A stretch of 64,000 nt of DNA from Symbiodinium natans (GCA_905221605.1 CAJNDS010000356.1:1-64000), one strand, 5' to 3'; shown: positions 1 through 10,023, numbered from the stretch's first letter. The notes: generated by a model not told the origin, from the letters alone. Program-made: numbers and translations.

Positions 1-408
1 TGGGGTTTAGGGATTCGGGTGGTCGACTTCCAGTCTTATGAGCTAGCTCCTACTTGTACCAAGCTGGGCGGACTGCTTGGGGTTTGGGGTTTGGGGTTTG
101 GGGTTTGGAGGGGGGGGTTACGGGCTGGAGGGTTTAAGGTTCCTGGGGAGCACTTGCTGGGAGGTGGATTGTTTCGCGCTCCAAAACGCCAAAATGGTGC
201 GCAGTAGGGTTTCGGGCTCCGGGGCTGTTAACGGTTCTGAAACCCTAAACCCTAAACCGCGGCTCTGGTTCTCTGGTTCGGTTCGTTTTCGGTATGGTTC
301 CCGTATCCCAGGTACGGTCTGCCAGCAGTCTTTGAAGGCAGAGAGTCTCTCACCATTCCTTGCTAGGGGGGTTCTAAGAAGGGGGACCCCTAAAACGCTG
401 GAACCTTA

Positions 409-1205
409 GAACCCTACCCCAACCCCAAATCACCAAAACCCCAGAACCCTAAAACCCCAAAACCCCAAAAACCCTACAACCCCAAAACCCCAAACCCCAA
501 AACGCCAAAAAACCCAAAACCCTAATACCCTAAAACCCCAAACCCTAAAACCCTAAAACCCCCAAAACCCCACATCCCCAAAACCTCAAAACCCCAGAAC
601 CCCAAAACCCCAAAAACCTAAAACCCCAAAACCCCAAAACCCTAAAACCCCAAAACCCCTAAACCCTAAACCCCAAAGCCCCAAAACCCCAAAACCCTAC
701 AACCCCAAAACGCTAAAGCCCAAAACCCCCAAAACCCCGAAACGCAAAAAAAGACCAAATAAACCCAAAGACCCGAAACCCCAAATCCCCTAAACCGTAA
801 AAAAGCCCCTAACACACCCGAAGAGAAACCCTAAAAAACCAAAAACAAGCTCAAAAAAAACCCTACGAGGCCTGCTAGCATGCCTCCCCGAGTTCATCCG
901 GCACCCCGAAGGTGGACCTGGCTGAGCAGCAAGCAGCCAAAACCCGAAGCCCTCACCTAGAACCTTAGAACCCTAGAACCTTAGAACCCTACAAAATCCT
1001 AAGACCCTATAAGCCCTAAAGCCTAGAAGCCTAGAACCCGAAACCCAAAAAGCCATAAAGCCCTAAAAACCCTAAAAACCCTAAAAACCCTAAAACCCCT
1101 AAAACCCCTAAAGCCCTAAAACCCCTAAAACCCCTAAAACCCCTAAACCCTAAAAACCCTAAAACCCCTAAACCCTAAAAACCCTAAGAGCCCTAAGACC
1201 CGCAA
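409..1205 (-). repeat. Degenerate CCCTAAA / CCCCAAAA array
   Basis: Long run of degenerate C-strand telomere-like units (CCCTAAA, CCCCAAAA, CCCTAAAA), interrupted at about 880-955 by non-repetitive sequence that could be a short exon. Many units differ by one base, so this is an old array and not an active chromosome end. Strand is given as that on which the unit reads TTTAGGG. Confidence 0.85.
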
Positions 1206-1307
1206 CCCAGGCATCGACTCTCCAGAGTCCACAGCACCGTGCAGGGCCAGGCCTCCAGTTGCACGGGAGCACTTTCAACCGCACCCGGGCACATGGGACA
1301 TGTGGTT

Positions 1308-1512
1308 CGGGTTTATAGGGCTTATGGGGTTTATAGGGTTTGTAGGGTTTGTAGGGTTTATAGGGCTTATAGTTTATAGGGCTTATAGGGTTTAGAGGGC
1401 TTATAGGGCTTATAGGGTTTATAGGGTTTACAGGGTTTATAGGGTTTTGTAGGGCTTGTAGGGTTAAAAGGGTTTCTTGGAGTTATAGGGTTTATAGGGT
1501 TTAGGGTTTGCG
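1308..1512 (+). repeat. TTTATAGGG / GGGCTTATA array (G strand)
   Basis: About twenty 9-bp units of the form GGGTTTATA or GGGCTTATA, a lengthened variant of TTTAGGG. Together with the C-strand array ending near 1205 it brackets about 100 bp of non-repetitive sequence (1206-1307), the same arrangement seen around real exons further on. No protein could be recognised in that gap. Confidence 0.8.
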
Positions 1513-1514
1513 AC

Positions 1515-2070
1515 ATGTGGGTAGTTCTCAGATCTCGGGTCGGTTTTTGGTCCCTTTCATAGTACGGCACCCATAAATTAAGGACCCCAAAAGGGGAACC
1601 TAATTTAAGCGCCTGCCCACATGCACCTGTACGAAGTACGCAGACGCGATGTATACATTATTGTTCATGTGGTTCTGAAAGAGATGGCTTTCAACATGTA
1701 CTCCGAGGGGGGTCCCTTAGGTATGTACCCGCCCACTTCTTTCTGCAAATTTACGAAGCGAGGGAGTTTATTGTTGGGGTTTTGTGCGAACTTACGGATA
1801 GTTCGAAGCTTTCGCCGGGGCCTTCCACTGGATTCAGCTAAGGTTATTCAAGCCAGAGCATAAAGTAGTCTATCGACAGGAAACTGTTTCGGCAGTTTTT
1901 TCTGACAAGGGGGTTCGGTTCTGCTGTACGATCCCAAAGGCTATTTGTCGTGAAGCAGCTTATCAGCTGGCACGGTGACAGTTGGTCCTGCGAGGAGCTC
2001 ACCTTGTCAGATTGGTCGAAATGGCCACAAGTTCCTGTGGGTCTCGGATCAACCCAAGACCCTAAATACT
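1515..2070. other. No recognisable gene
   Basis: Unique sequence. A stop-free stretch of 80 codons (1621-1863, +) has no recognisable domain and could be chance. Confidence 0.5.
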
Positions 2071-2077
2071 GTAACGC

Positions 2078-2165
2078 CTTATACTAACAGGCCTTTATAG
2101 GGACCATAGTACCCCCGATAAAAGTCCCCATTTAAGGACTGTTAGCATAAGGGGGGACATGCCAA
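2078..2165. mobile_element. Family-1 foldback (MITE-like) element, degenerate
   Basis: Contains the family-1 halves CTTATACTAACAG..CCTTTATAGGGA and TTTAAGGACTGTTAGCATAAGGGGGGACAT, which are inverted repeats of each other. The outer end on the left is eroded. See the better copies at 46800 and 57907. Confidence 0.6.
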
Positions 2166-2169
2166 TGCA

Positions 2170-2326
2170 TTCATGGTACTTATTAACCAGTTATAACTGT
2201 CCTTATAACTGTACTTATAACTGTACTTTTTACAATACTAGGGCACTTTGGGGGCTTCTGAGTGGGTTATAAGTACAGTTATAATTGGTTACTAAGTACC
2301 ATGAACCTGCAAGTAAACATGGAGCA
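2170..2326. mobile_element. Family-3 foldback element (GTACTTATAACTG type)
   Basis: Starts with CATGGTACTTATTAACC and ends with GGTTACTAAGTACCATG, near-perfect inverted termini. The interior repeats ATAACTGTACTTATAACTG on one side and GTACAGTTATAATTGG on the other. The same element recurs at about 24221 and 31823. It encodes no protein, so it would depend on enzymes from elsewhere. Confidence 0.65.
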
Positions 2327-2493
2327 AGGGTACTTGAAGCTGCTTGAGCCTCTGTCAGGAGCAGCGTCGCGTGCAATGGGAGAGGCAGGCTTGTCGCAAG
2401 GAGCCGGCCGTGCTTGGGTGCTATCTGATGCGAAAGTGTGCATGACATGAGCGCTGTGCTGCTGACAATTGCCCGACATTTTTCTCACTACAC

Positions 2494-2665
2494 ATATATA
2501 TATATTTATTTATTTATTTATTTATATATTTATTTATTTATTTTTATTTATTTATGTATGTATGTATATAAAGACAAATAATAATACTTAAAAGACAAAT
2601 AGATAAAAAATGAAAATAAAAAATATACATATACATATATATATATATATATACACAGAGCCATT
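2494..2665. repeat. AT-rich (TTTA)n and (AT)n microsatellites
   Basis: TTTA/ATTT tandem units at about 2494-2570, followed by AT dinucleotides at 2630-2655. Confidence 0.85.
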
Positions 2666-3135
2666 ACGGCATCGGAAATGGGCATTTCTTCTCTATACAC
2701 AGCATATGCCTCTCGTTTGTTCCCTTCTCCCTGCAGCCCACGGTTCTGTGCAGAAACCGAAGGACTGGGGGGATGTGGATGCCGTGGGCCCTGGGGCTGG
2801 CCCTTGCTTATTCGCATGGCAGGCAGCTTGGGCGGCTGAGTTACTATTTGCTTAAGAACCCACCAAAAAACAAAAGATTTGAATATTAATTGCCGTTGCA
2901 AGGAAGAGTATATTTATTTGTGTTTTTGAGGGGGTTCTTTAGAATTTGGTAGGAAACTCTAAACACATGGTAAGGGTTTGGGAGTGTTGGCATGTGTTCC
3001 TGCTGTCAGAGCTGCAGAGCTGGGCATGTCTTGATGGAAAGAATGCACAGCGCCGCTTACTGCCAGGCCTTCCTGGATCGAAGCGCGGCCGAGGCTGGCA
3101 GATGCGATTGTCCACTTCAATTTGAGCATTTACGG
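2666..3135. other. No recognisable gene
   Basis: Unique sequence without an exon that I can recognise on either strand. Confidence 0.4.
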
Positions 3136-3144
3136 CAGTAGGGG

Positions 3145-3252
3145 ACGTCTAAATAAAGTAGCCCGCCCCTCCCCCCCCCGCCCTCCCCAAATAGTAGGAT
3201 TCCCTTCTAATAAGGACCCCCATAAAGTACCCCCTAATTTCGGAAACCCCCA
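3145..3252. mobile_element. Family-2 foldback element
   Basis: Carries the family-2 core CCCAAATAGTAGGATTCCC, then AAGGACCCC, and ends TTTCGGAAACCCCC. Related copies lie at 23935, 28273, 37121, 50797, 51914 and 47740. The C-rich stretch at 3164-3187 is an expanded tract inside the element. Confidence 0.55.
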
Positions 3253-3360
3253 AGTGGCATTTGGGCCCAGAACCTAGAGATGCCAATCTATCGGGGCGAA
3301 ATTCTTTGGAAAGGTGCAGAAAACGCGGCGCATCATCCCAAAGGCCCGATGCCATGCTGT

Positions 3361-3423
3361 GGTTTGGGGTTTGGGGTTTAGGGTTTAGGGTTTATAGGGT
3401 TTGGGGTTTAGGGTTTAGGGTAG
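3361..3423 (+). repeat. TTTAGGG array immediately 5' of the retrotransposon
   Basis: About nine TTTAGGG/TTTGGGG units ending directly before the 5' end of the LINE-like element. A shorter TTTAGGG run (7808-7827) lies just beyond its 3' end. Confidence 0.85.
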
Positions 3424-3462
3424 GGCAGGCTGCAGCAAGAGAGCTCAACTCGACAAGCTGAG

Positions 3463-4359
3463 ATGACCGAAGTGAACAAAAGACTGGATGATCTTGCTGG
3501 AAGGATAGAACAGATTTCCAAGCAGAGAGGTGAAAACTTTCAAGCAGTGCCTCCTCCAGATCCTTGGGCAAGGGCAACCTTTGCGAGTTCCTCGGCGACG
3601 GGCTCAGACGCATGGAGTAATTACAAGCCTGCTGCGAATGCCCCACATCCAGCTAGGCCAACTACGAATGCCTCCAGTCCAGCTCAGCCACCTCCGCTAC
3701 AGCGCCAGCAACCACAGCCGCAGCCAAATGCCTTCAGCGATACAGGCTCGGGACCCGGCTCTGCGGAGGCACAGGGTACCAATTACAACAACGTGATCCT
3801 TGGCGGCTTTGCGAAAGACACGCCGCGAAAATTGATCGAGCTAGAGATTGCCAAGGCGATTTCATTATGGGACCCTGTGTCTAGAAGCTCAGTTCAGAGA
3901 ACGACGGTTTTTGGGCAGAGAGCCAGAACAGGCATGGTGTGCCTCCGGCCGCTCCCCGTAGATCAAGCACGTGAACGGTTCTTCCAGTTGAAGGCCAACT
4001 TTGGGCACATGCTCTCCACCAACACTGATGAAGCCTGGATGTCTGCTGAGAAATCTGCTGAACAGAGAAAGCGAAACAGGGCAACACGCACGATAAGGCA
4101 GATGCTTGAGAAGATAAAGGGAGGTCCGGTGGCGATTGAAGACATAGACTGGACCCGTCAAATCATGTGGATAGGATCCTGCAGGGTTGTGGCAGCGAAC
4201 CTCGCCAGCCTACACTGCCAGCCCACCGACAAGATTTGCAGCCGTGCCACTACAGATGACTATGGAGAAAGATCCACGTTCTTCTTCAATGTGACTGGCC
4301 TGGCATCGTGCACCTCCACCCAGCCGGAGGCGGTGGAGGCTGCAATTCAGTCAGCCTGA
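3463..4359 (+). CDS. LINE ORF1-like protein, probable RNA-binding
   Basis: A 298-residue frame opening at ATG 3463. Residues 1-25 look like a short coiled coil with alternating charges (start MTEVNKRLDDLAGRIEQ). Residues 28-105 are Pro/Gln/Ala-rich and probably disordered. Residues about 108-190 (NNVILGGFAKDTPRKLIELE onward) have the hydrophobic pattern of an RRM-like fold. Residues 190-220 are very basic. Coiled coil, linker, RRM-like domain and basic tail is the usual plan of L1-type ORF1 proteins that coat the element RNA; assignment is by layout and position before ORF2, not by a diagnostic motif. The frame is open upstream to 3424, so the start is a choice. It ends at TGA 4357-4359 in the same frame as ORF2. 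Confidence 0.7.
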   Translation: MTEVNKRLDDLAGRIEQISKQRGENFQAVPPPDPWARATFASSSATGSDAWSNYKPAANAPHPARPTTNASSPAQPPPLQRQQPQPQPNAFSDTGSGPGSAEAQGTNYNNVILGGFAKDTPRKLIELEIAKAISLWDPVSRSSVQRTTVFGQRARTGMVCLRPLPVDQARERFFQLKANFGHMLSTNTDEAWMSAEKSAEQRKRNRATRTIRQMLEKIKGGPVAIEDIDWTRQIMWIGSCRVVAANLASLHCQPTDKICSRATTDDYGERSTFFFNVTGLASCTSTQPEAVEAAIQSA

Positions 4360-7300
4360 CCGACTCCCCAGCCTGAAGTGACAGCTGCTAAGTATTCTGG
4401 GTACAGCCAGGGTATTGTTTGTTTCGCTTGCTGGAACCTACAGGGTAAAGGGCTTGCGCACTTTAATAACTGGTATAATGAGACCGGCGAATGCATGGAT
4501 ATTTTTTGCCTCCAAGAAGTGGGCCAACTTCAGAGTCTTTCCACTCTTAAGGAGTTCGAGGAAGGGGTCTTTGAATATTCACTTCAAGAGCCAGGGGAAC
4601 TTCGCAGTTTTTATGTGGTGGGAACGACAGCAACCTCTGCTCATTTGGGACAAGTGATCCTCCTTCACAAAGACAATGTTGAACTTATCAGCAATGCGTG
4701 GAGGGGTGAAAGATTCATTGCAGCAGAGGTCGTCCTGTCAGGCACCCAGCATCGCATATGTATAGTTTCGTGTCACCTCCCCCATCAAGCGAGACCCATT
4801 GAAGAGTTCGAGGAGTCCCTCAGACAGTTGGTACAGTGTTTAGTGGACCACCAAGACACACCTATCATTTTTATGGGAGATTTTAATTGTGAGCCGGGGA
4901 CTGAAAGGGGGGTCATGCTTGATGCTTGCTTCAGCACCAGGGGCGGCAAGATCGTCAGAACGGACATGGCCACCCGCTTTGGTCACGCATCCCAGTCAGA
5001 GCTTGACTACACGGCCTTCAACAAGGCATTTCAACAGATTGTCCTCCCTGAAGCAGCAGCAATAGACACCAAGGCTTTGCAACATTCCCGGATTGAACTC
5101 GGTAGCGATCATTGCTGCGTTACATGTGAGGTATCCTTCCACGATCCCAGGGCGTGTGTAGTGAAGCCTGCAAGGGTGCGACGCACGCGCAACAAGTGCA
5201 GACGATGGTCAGTTGATCCTAGCCTCGTGGAGACTACTACCCCGCAAGTTCTTGACAAAGTACAAGGTCTGGATATCACTGGTCAGTGGGAGGTTCTCAA
5301 GCAGCATTCAACACAAGTCTCTAGACCTGCGCCTTCGCTCAAATACCGTGATAGCGATACCCTGAAGGACCTCTGCCACCGACGCAGGATCACTGTTAGC
5401 ATGGAAGATCGAGCAACCCTGACAAGACGCATATTGTCATTACGTCATATCGAACGAACCATGTGGATGCAACAGCTCTATGAACGGAGTAGACAGGGCG
5501 ACACGGGGGCTATTCGGTATCTTCGACAGAGAAATCTTCCAGTACAAGGTAGTATTCATTCCTTCCTCTCCAATTCTGGTGGTGCCACACAAGCTGGTCA
5601 GCGGGTTCAGGAACACTATGAGGCCCTTTTCTCTAAACGTGAACCTGCGGATGATGCAGACTTGGAGGCCTGCCTGCAGACCTTTCGAGAGCAAGCGCAG
5701 CAGTCACACTGCCAAGAGTTTTCGGTTGCGGAGGTGCAGAAGGGAGTTGACCGCCTCAAGCGCTCCAAGGTCACGGGGCCGTCGGGGATGTCTAATGAAT
5801 ACCTTTTAGGACTCTGGGGGATAGACTCAGGCAAAGATCTTCTCCTCTGTGTCCTCAACCAGCTCTTGAAATCGCCCGCGTTGCCACAGGACTTCTATCG
5901 GGCTCATGTGGCTCTACTTCCCAAGGCCAAAGAGATTCTCAGCCCAAAGGACTACCGTCCTATAAACCTCATCGAAGCTCTTCACAAACTGTATTCGTGG
6001 TTATTAGTGGCTCGCTTGCAGCCTGGTTGGAGTACTCCTCGACTCCAGAAAGGTGGAGTCAAGGGGAGCCAAGTGTGCGACGCTTTGTCTTCAGCCCAGG
6101 CGAGAGTGACGAAGGAATCCAAGACTCGCCAATACAATATCTACTTGTCCTGCGATATCTCTGCAGCCTTTGACAATCTTCGTCAATCCGCAGTGGCGCG
6201 CTTCCTGCTGGAACAGTCGCCCAGAGATCGCCTGCATGAGTCGTGGCAACTCCTGCAACTCATCCTCCATCCTTCCTTGGAATTTCAGTGGCTTTCTAGA
6301 GAATGGAAGGTTGACCAAGTTTGTGGATTGCAACAAGGGGGCTCTCACAGCGCAGTGGTTTTTAGTTATGTCTTGGGGAGGGCAGTGCAGTATTTGGAGG
6401 AGAAATGGAGCTCGGATGGAGAAGAATGTCAACACTCGTCCTTCTTTCTTTTATTTGTGGATGATATTTTAGCCACCTTTAAGGACTGGAGTCAAGCATC
6501 TAGGCTCGTGAGTCAGCTCATTGAGTTTTTGGCATCCTTGGGTCTTGCGCTAAACCCTTCCAAGACGAAGGTAATGTCCCACGAGTCCGTTCTCAGGGCA
6601 GGAGCCGACTTTGTGTTCCCGCCGAGCTGTTTTCTGCGAGACCTGTCCTGGGGAACAGAGTGCCTGTACTTGAAGAAGAGGCTCACACATTTTGAAACGG
6701 GGGCTCAGGCAACTCAGGTGGGATTTGCAGATTCCACCGCCGTGATGCTTCAATCCCTGGGACGAGCCACCCATGTGGCGTTTGAGTCGCTCAAACAAGC
6801 ATTGAGGAGGGGTCACTGGTGCTGTCCTAGGAAAACAATACAACTGTGCAATCAATACCTCGGGGCCACATGGTTCTGGTACTCGCCGGTTATGGAGCCC
6901 CTACAGAAATACCTGGTGCAAGTCAGGAGTATGCAGGTGACTTTCCTCACCCTCATGCTTGGCTTGTGTGTCCCCAGTTCTTTTGGTCCTCCGGCAGCAG
7001 CTTCCTTGAATAGAACTAGGCGGCGCGCGGTGCTGGTGTTGCTCAATTGGTTCGTTGCCTGTCAATGGGTGCACATTTGGGTCAAGCGACGCTGGGGGTA
7101 CCTGGGACATGTGTTGAGATTCCCTGAGGATAACGTAACACGTGTTGATTTACTGGCGCTGTCTAACACCAAACAGGCAGCTCCGGGTCCGTGGCGCCAT
7201 CTGCATGCGTGGGGAATGAGCTGCCTCAATGTTGATGCCCAGCAGCTTAGTGATAGAGCTCGGGACAGGGAGGCGTGGACATCTTACACAGCTGATATCC

Positions 7301-7692
7301 TTGACAAATACGCATATCACCACCCAATTTTCAACCCCGCAACGGCTTCGAATTGGAGAGATACAGTAAGGCTTCACACTCCATGGCGCCTAGCAGTTCA
7401 TGTGTGCGTGGCATCAGCTGGGTGGACGGTCATGTGGATTGATGAGGAGTACGGGTTGCAGGAGTTTACAAGATTGGGACAGATCCAAGAGGTTCTACAG
7501 ATTTGGCTGCTTTGGATTCAGTTGGAATTTGAGGGCCTTGTGATTGACGTTCATCTGCAAGATTGGATGCAACAGTGCTTCTATAGTGAGCTAGTTCGGT
7601 TTCATGAGAGTACCTTTAGATCTTTCAACTTTCTCATACTCTATAGTGTCATTCCTGAAACGTGGGCCGAGAAGCTGAGTCGCCTGCTCTAG
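4360..7692 (+). CDS. LINE ORF2: endonuclease / reverse transcriptase
   Basis: About 1,110 codons open from the codon after the ORF1 stop. Numbering from 4378, the endonuclease/exonuclease/phosphatase domain spans residues 13-250: N20 in CWNLQG, E47 in CLQEVG, D168 and N170 in MGDFNCEPG, and the closing GSDHC with D244/H245. All its usual catalytic residues are present. Reverse transcriptase spans roughly 500-760: LLPKAKEILSPKDYRPINL, first catalytic Asp in CDISAAFDNL (D593), GLQQGG, and FVDDI (D695/D696). About 350 residues follow (thumb and C-terminal region) with no RNase H or CCHC knuckle that I can see. The first in-frame ATG is at 4495, inside the endonuclease domain and after the WNLQG motif, so a complete enzyme needs readthrough of the TGA or non-ATG initiation. 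Confidence 0.93.
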   Translation, partial: PTPQPEVTAAKYSGYSQGIVCFACWNLQGKGLAHFNNWYNETGECMDIFCLQEVGQLQSLSTLKEFEEGVFEYSLQEPGELRSFYVVGTTATSAHLGQVILLHKDNVELISNAWRGERFIAAEVVLSGTQHRICIVSCHLPHQARPIEEFEESLRQLVQCLVDHQDTPIIFMGDFNCEPGTERGVMLDACFSTRGGKIVRTDMATRFGHASQSELDYTAFNKAFQQIVLPEAAAIDTKALQHSRIELGSDHCCVTCEVSFHDPRACVVKPARVRRTRNKCRRWSVDPSLVETTTPQVLDKVQGLDITGQWEVLKQHSTQVSRPAPSLKYRDSDTLKDLCHRRRITVSMEDRATLTRRILSLRHIERTMWMQQLYERSRQGDTGAIRYLRQRNLPVQGSIHSFLSNSGGATQAGQRVQEHYEALFSKREPADDADLEACLQTFREQAQQSHCQEFSVAEVQKGVDRLKRSKVTGPSGMSNEYLLGLWGIDSGKDLLLCVLNQLLKSPALPQDFYRAHVALLPKAKEILSPKDYRPINLIEALHKLYSWLLVARLQPGWSTPRLQKGGVKGSQVCDALSSAQARVTKESKTRQYNIYLSCDISAAFDNLRQSAVARFLLEQSPRDRLHESWQLLQLILHPSLEFQWLSREWKVDQVCGLQQGGSHSAVVFSYVLGRAVQYLEEKWSSDGEECQHSSFFLLFVDDILATFKDWSQASRLVSQLIEFLASLGLALNPSKTKVMSHESVLRAGADFVFPPSCFLRDLSWGTECLYLKKRLTHFETGAQATQVGFADSTAVMLQSLGRATHVAFESLKQALRRGHWCCPRKTIQLCNQYLGATWFWYSPVMEPLQKYLVQVRSMQVTFLTLMLGLCVPSSFGPPAAASLNRTRRRAVLVLLNWFVACQWVHIWVKRRWGYLGHVLRFPEDNVTRVDLLALSNTKQAAPGPWRHLHAWGMSCLNVDAQQLSDRARDREAWTSYTADILDKYAYHHPIFNPATASNWRDTVRLHTPWRLAVHVCVASAGWTVMWIDEEYGLQEFTRLGQIQEVLQIWLLWIQLEFEGLVIDVHLQDWMQQCFYSELVRFHESTFRSFNFLILYSVIPETWAEKLSRLL

Positions 7693-7829
7693 TCCTTCTG
7701 TCAAGAGTACAGGGGGATTGGGGGCCTTGCTGTCACGAGTACGGGGGGGCTTGCAGGGCGGCCTTGGCTCAGAGGGGATGTTATCGAGGCGGGCGAAGTC
7801 TCTTGGAAAGGGTTTAGGGTTTAGGGTCA

Positions 7830-8400
7830 TGAACGCTGTTACCAGGGCCTCCTGTCCCTAGACACAAGATGCATAAGACACAGCCGATGGCTCAATAATG
7901 CATTGCCATCAGCCGTCAACCATTATCTATACAGCAGATGGGTTGCCCTACCTACAAGGCAGCTCGCATCGGAGTGCTTGCTAGGGAAGATTGCGCAGTG
8001 CGCGGTGCAGTCGACCCCACAGCCTTCCAGTTGTTTCCGTTCTTATCCGCTCCAGCTGCTGCCCATGGCGATGCCACGGCTTGCGGGCGCGCATGCCGCA
8101 ATCTTCAGGACAAATGCCTGTGGTGGTGTTTGTCAGCCATATACCCTAAACCCTAAACCGCATCTATATATATATATATATATATGTATATACGCGATCA
8201 GCCACTCTGCCGCAAAGCCTGAGGACACTTCGAACTTCGGGAAGGCTACAAGGCCTTCGAACACACCTGGAATCAGCTATTGTGGGCCACATGCTACACC
8301 AGCACCCTATACCCTAAACCCCTCTCTGTGTATCTCACCAACTGACCCAAAACACACGCGCGCCCCTGGGGGCGGCCTTCCTTCGGGGGGGCCATGCGCG
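7830..8400. other. No clear gene; short telomere-like and AT tracts
   Basis: Contains CCCTAAACCCTAAACC at about 8143-8159 followed by (TA)n at 8164-8192. The open stretch 7903-8160 (+) has no recognisable domain. Confidence 0.4.
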
Positions 8401-8401
8401 C

Positions 8402-8402
<1 letters not shown>

Positions 8403-8438
<36 letters not shown>

Positions 8439-8625
8439 CCAACAAGGAAACCCCAACATGCATTTCACCGGGATCTCGCACTCGGGCGCGCCTTGGTGCG
8501 CGGGGGGGCCCTTGGGTCTCCTCATGCCCAGCAGAAGAAGAAGAAGAAGAAGAAGAAGAAGAAGAAGAAGAAGAAGAAGAAGAAGAAGAAGAAGAAGAGA
8601 GAGAGAGAGAGCGAGAGAGCGAGAG
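8403..8625. repeat. (AG)n and (AAG)n microsatellites
   Basis: (GA)n at 8403-8434 and about 22 AAG units at 8533-8597, followed by more GA repeats. Several long apparent open frames here are artefacts of these repeats (poly-Lys, poly-Arg or poly-Ser). Confidence 0.95.
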
Positions 8626-8807
8626 AGTGTGTGCCTGCCCCCTAGGCCACATGAAAGAAAGAAGAGTGTGTGTGTATGTGTGTATGTGCTGCTGAACCCT
8701 AAACCCCCAAAGCCCGAACTGGCCTGAAACTTGCTGCAAGAGGCAGCTGGCACCGACACTGCGCATCCTGCAGCTGTCGGAACCTCTTGGGCCTTCCAGA
8801 AGGTGGG

Positions 8808-8838
8808 TTTAGGGTTTGGGGTTTAGGGTTTAGGGTGT
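8808..8838 (+). repeat. TTTAGGG array
   Basis: Four TTTAGGG/TTTGGGG units on the + strand; single scattered units continue to about 9010. Confidence 0.8.
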
Positions 8839-9170
8839 TTGCGTTACTGCGTTTGCCTAGACAGACAGCTTGTCGAAGGCTGACTTCAGGAGTGTGGGTT
8901 CATAAACAGGGTTTAGGGCAAGTTTAGGGTTGACTGCCCAAGCCCGGACGCAATAGGGTTTAGGGTTTAAGCAAACTACCCCCTGGAGACCTGAAGCAAA
9001 AAAGGGTTTAGACAACAGCCCGGATGCACAAAGGGTCATTTATCTGCCTGGTGTTTTGTTTCTGACACGAAATCTTGCATTGCGTGTGGCTTCAGACAAG
9101 TACAGTCACAAGTCGATTGTAAACTCCCCGCATCCGTCAAGTAAGTGGACTTGTCGTTCAAGAGTGTACT

Positions 9171-9271
9171 TTGGCATGTTCCCCTTGTACCCTATAATTC
9201 CTATTAAGGACTGTTAGTATAAGTACTATAATTCCTATTAAGGCCTGTTAGTATAAGGGGGAACATCCCAA
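9171..9271. mobile_element. Family-1 foldback element
   Basis: TTGGCATGTTCCCCTTGTAC at the left is the inverted complement of GTATAAGGGGGAACATCCCAA at the right. The internal segment CCTATTAAGGACTGTTAGTATAAG is partly duplicated. Flanks read AGTGTACT on the left and GGTGTACT on the right, a 7/8 match to an 8-bp target duplication. Confidence 0.75.
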
Positions 9272-9372
9272 GGTGTACTGGTAGCCGGAGCCTCTCCGCA
9301 ATCGGGTCAAGGCTTCCTCCTTCGGCTTTAGGGCTTCGGCTCGGTCGGAGTCTTTCAGTAAGGCATTTCTGT

Positions 9373-9475
9373 TTGGGATGTCCTTAATACTTAACAGGGA
9401 TACTAAAGGTCCTTAGTAGGGATGATGATAGGGGGTACTGCAATCCCTATTAAGGGCTGCTAGTACAAGGGCGAA
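9373..9475. mobile_element. Family-1 foldback element, degenerate
   Basis: Begins TTGGGATGTCCTTAATACTTAACAG and contains GGGGGTACTGCAATCCCTATTAAGGGCTGCTAGTACAAGGG. The outer right terminus is worn, and no clear target duplication remains. Confidence 0.6.
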
Positions 9476-9730
9476 TTACTGTACATAACCCCACGGTGCT
9501 CTCCCCATCGACCCAAGACTCCAAGACACAGCAGCACTTGTTGGGACCTTGGCGGAGGTCAACTGCTGGAGGCAGACATCCGCAGAGGCTACAGGCTCGC
9601 ATGGTCAGCTTCCGCTTGTTTTTGTTTTGCGGAAACCCTGCATCGTGAAAGTGAGGATGCCTGATGCACTTAAGTCGTTAATTAAGTTTGACAAGCCACC
9701 GCAATCCCCTAAGCCGGCGGCGATTTCCAG

Positions 9731-9911
9731 GGCGGCTGCCCGTCGCTTGCATCCTGATCGGGGAGGAAAGCGCGAGGAGTTTCAGGACATGCCGATAACG
9801 GCGAACCTAATGAAGCTGGACCTCAAAAGACTGCGATGCTCAGATGCTGTGAGGAGCTGCAGCGGTGTTACGAGACCGTCATGGCCGAAGCCGCTGCGCC
9901 TGCACTAGCCA
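9731..9911 (+). CDS. J-domain (DnaJ-type) protein, partial, two exons
   Basis: Exon 9731-9785 encodes AARRLHPDRGGKREEFQ, which contains the HPD tripeptide that stimulates Hsp70 ATPase, with the basic helix II before it and the typical RGG..EEF after it. A 68-bp intron beginning GA and ending AG (9786-9853) would join it to 9854-9911, encoding ELQRCYETVMAEAAAPALA, a plausible helix III/IV continuation. The N-terminal part of the domain was not found, so this is one piece of a longer gene or a fragment. Function as an Hsp70 co-chaperone is inferred from the motif only. Confidence 0.55.
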
Positions 9912-10023
9912 TGACACGTTCTTTTGCCACCGGCCAGGGCCAGTGCAGCTGTTCCAATCCTGCATTAAGCCCTAAACCCTAAACCCAAAGCTCGCCCGAA
10001 AAGGAGTGAAGAGTTGTTAAACA

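Larger units (their letters stand above)
3424..7806 (+). mobile_element. Non-LTR (LINE-type) retrotransposon with AP-endonuclease
   Basis: Two consecutive open frames, ORF1 (3463-4359) and ORF2 (4360-7692), followed by a short 3' UTR of about 115 bp. ORF2 has an apurinic-type endonuclease followed by reverse transcriptase, the order of L1/I/CR1-type LINEs. There are no long terminal repeats and no integrase. Both ends abut TTTAGGG units, so the element may be inserted in a telomere-like array. The open frames are long and free of frameshifts, which implies recent insertion or selection. The exact ends are inferred from where the TTTAGGG units stop and start. Confidence 0.85.

Noticed and set aside
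409-1512. A true chromosome end at the left of the window
   Set aside because: Arrays are degenerate, occur in both orientations and continue throughout the window, so they are internal.
8307-8766. Open frames of 143-150 codons on the minus strand and a 274-codon frame on the plus strand (7903-8727)
   Set aside because: Driven by AG and AAG microsatellites; unique parts show no domain.
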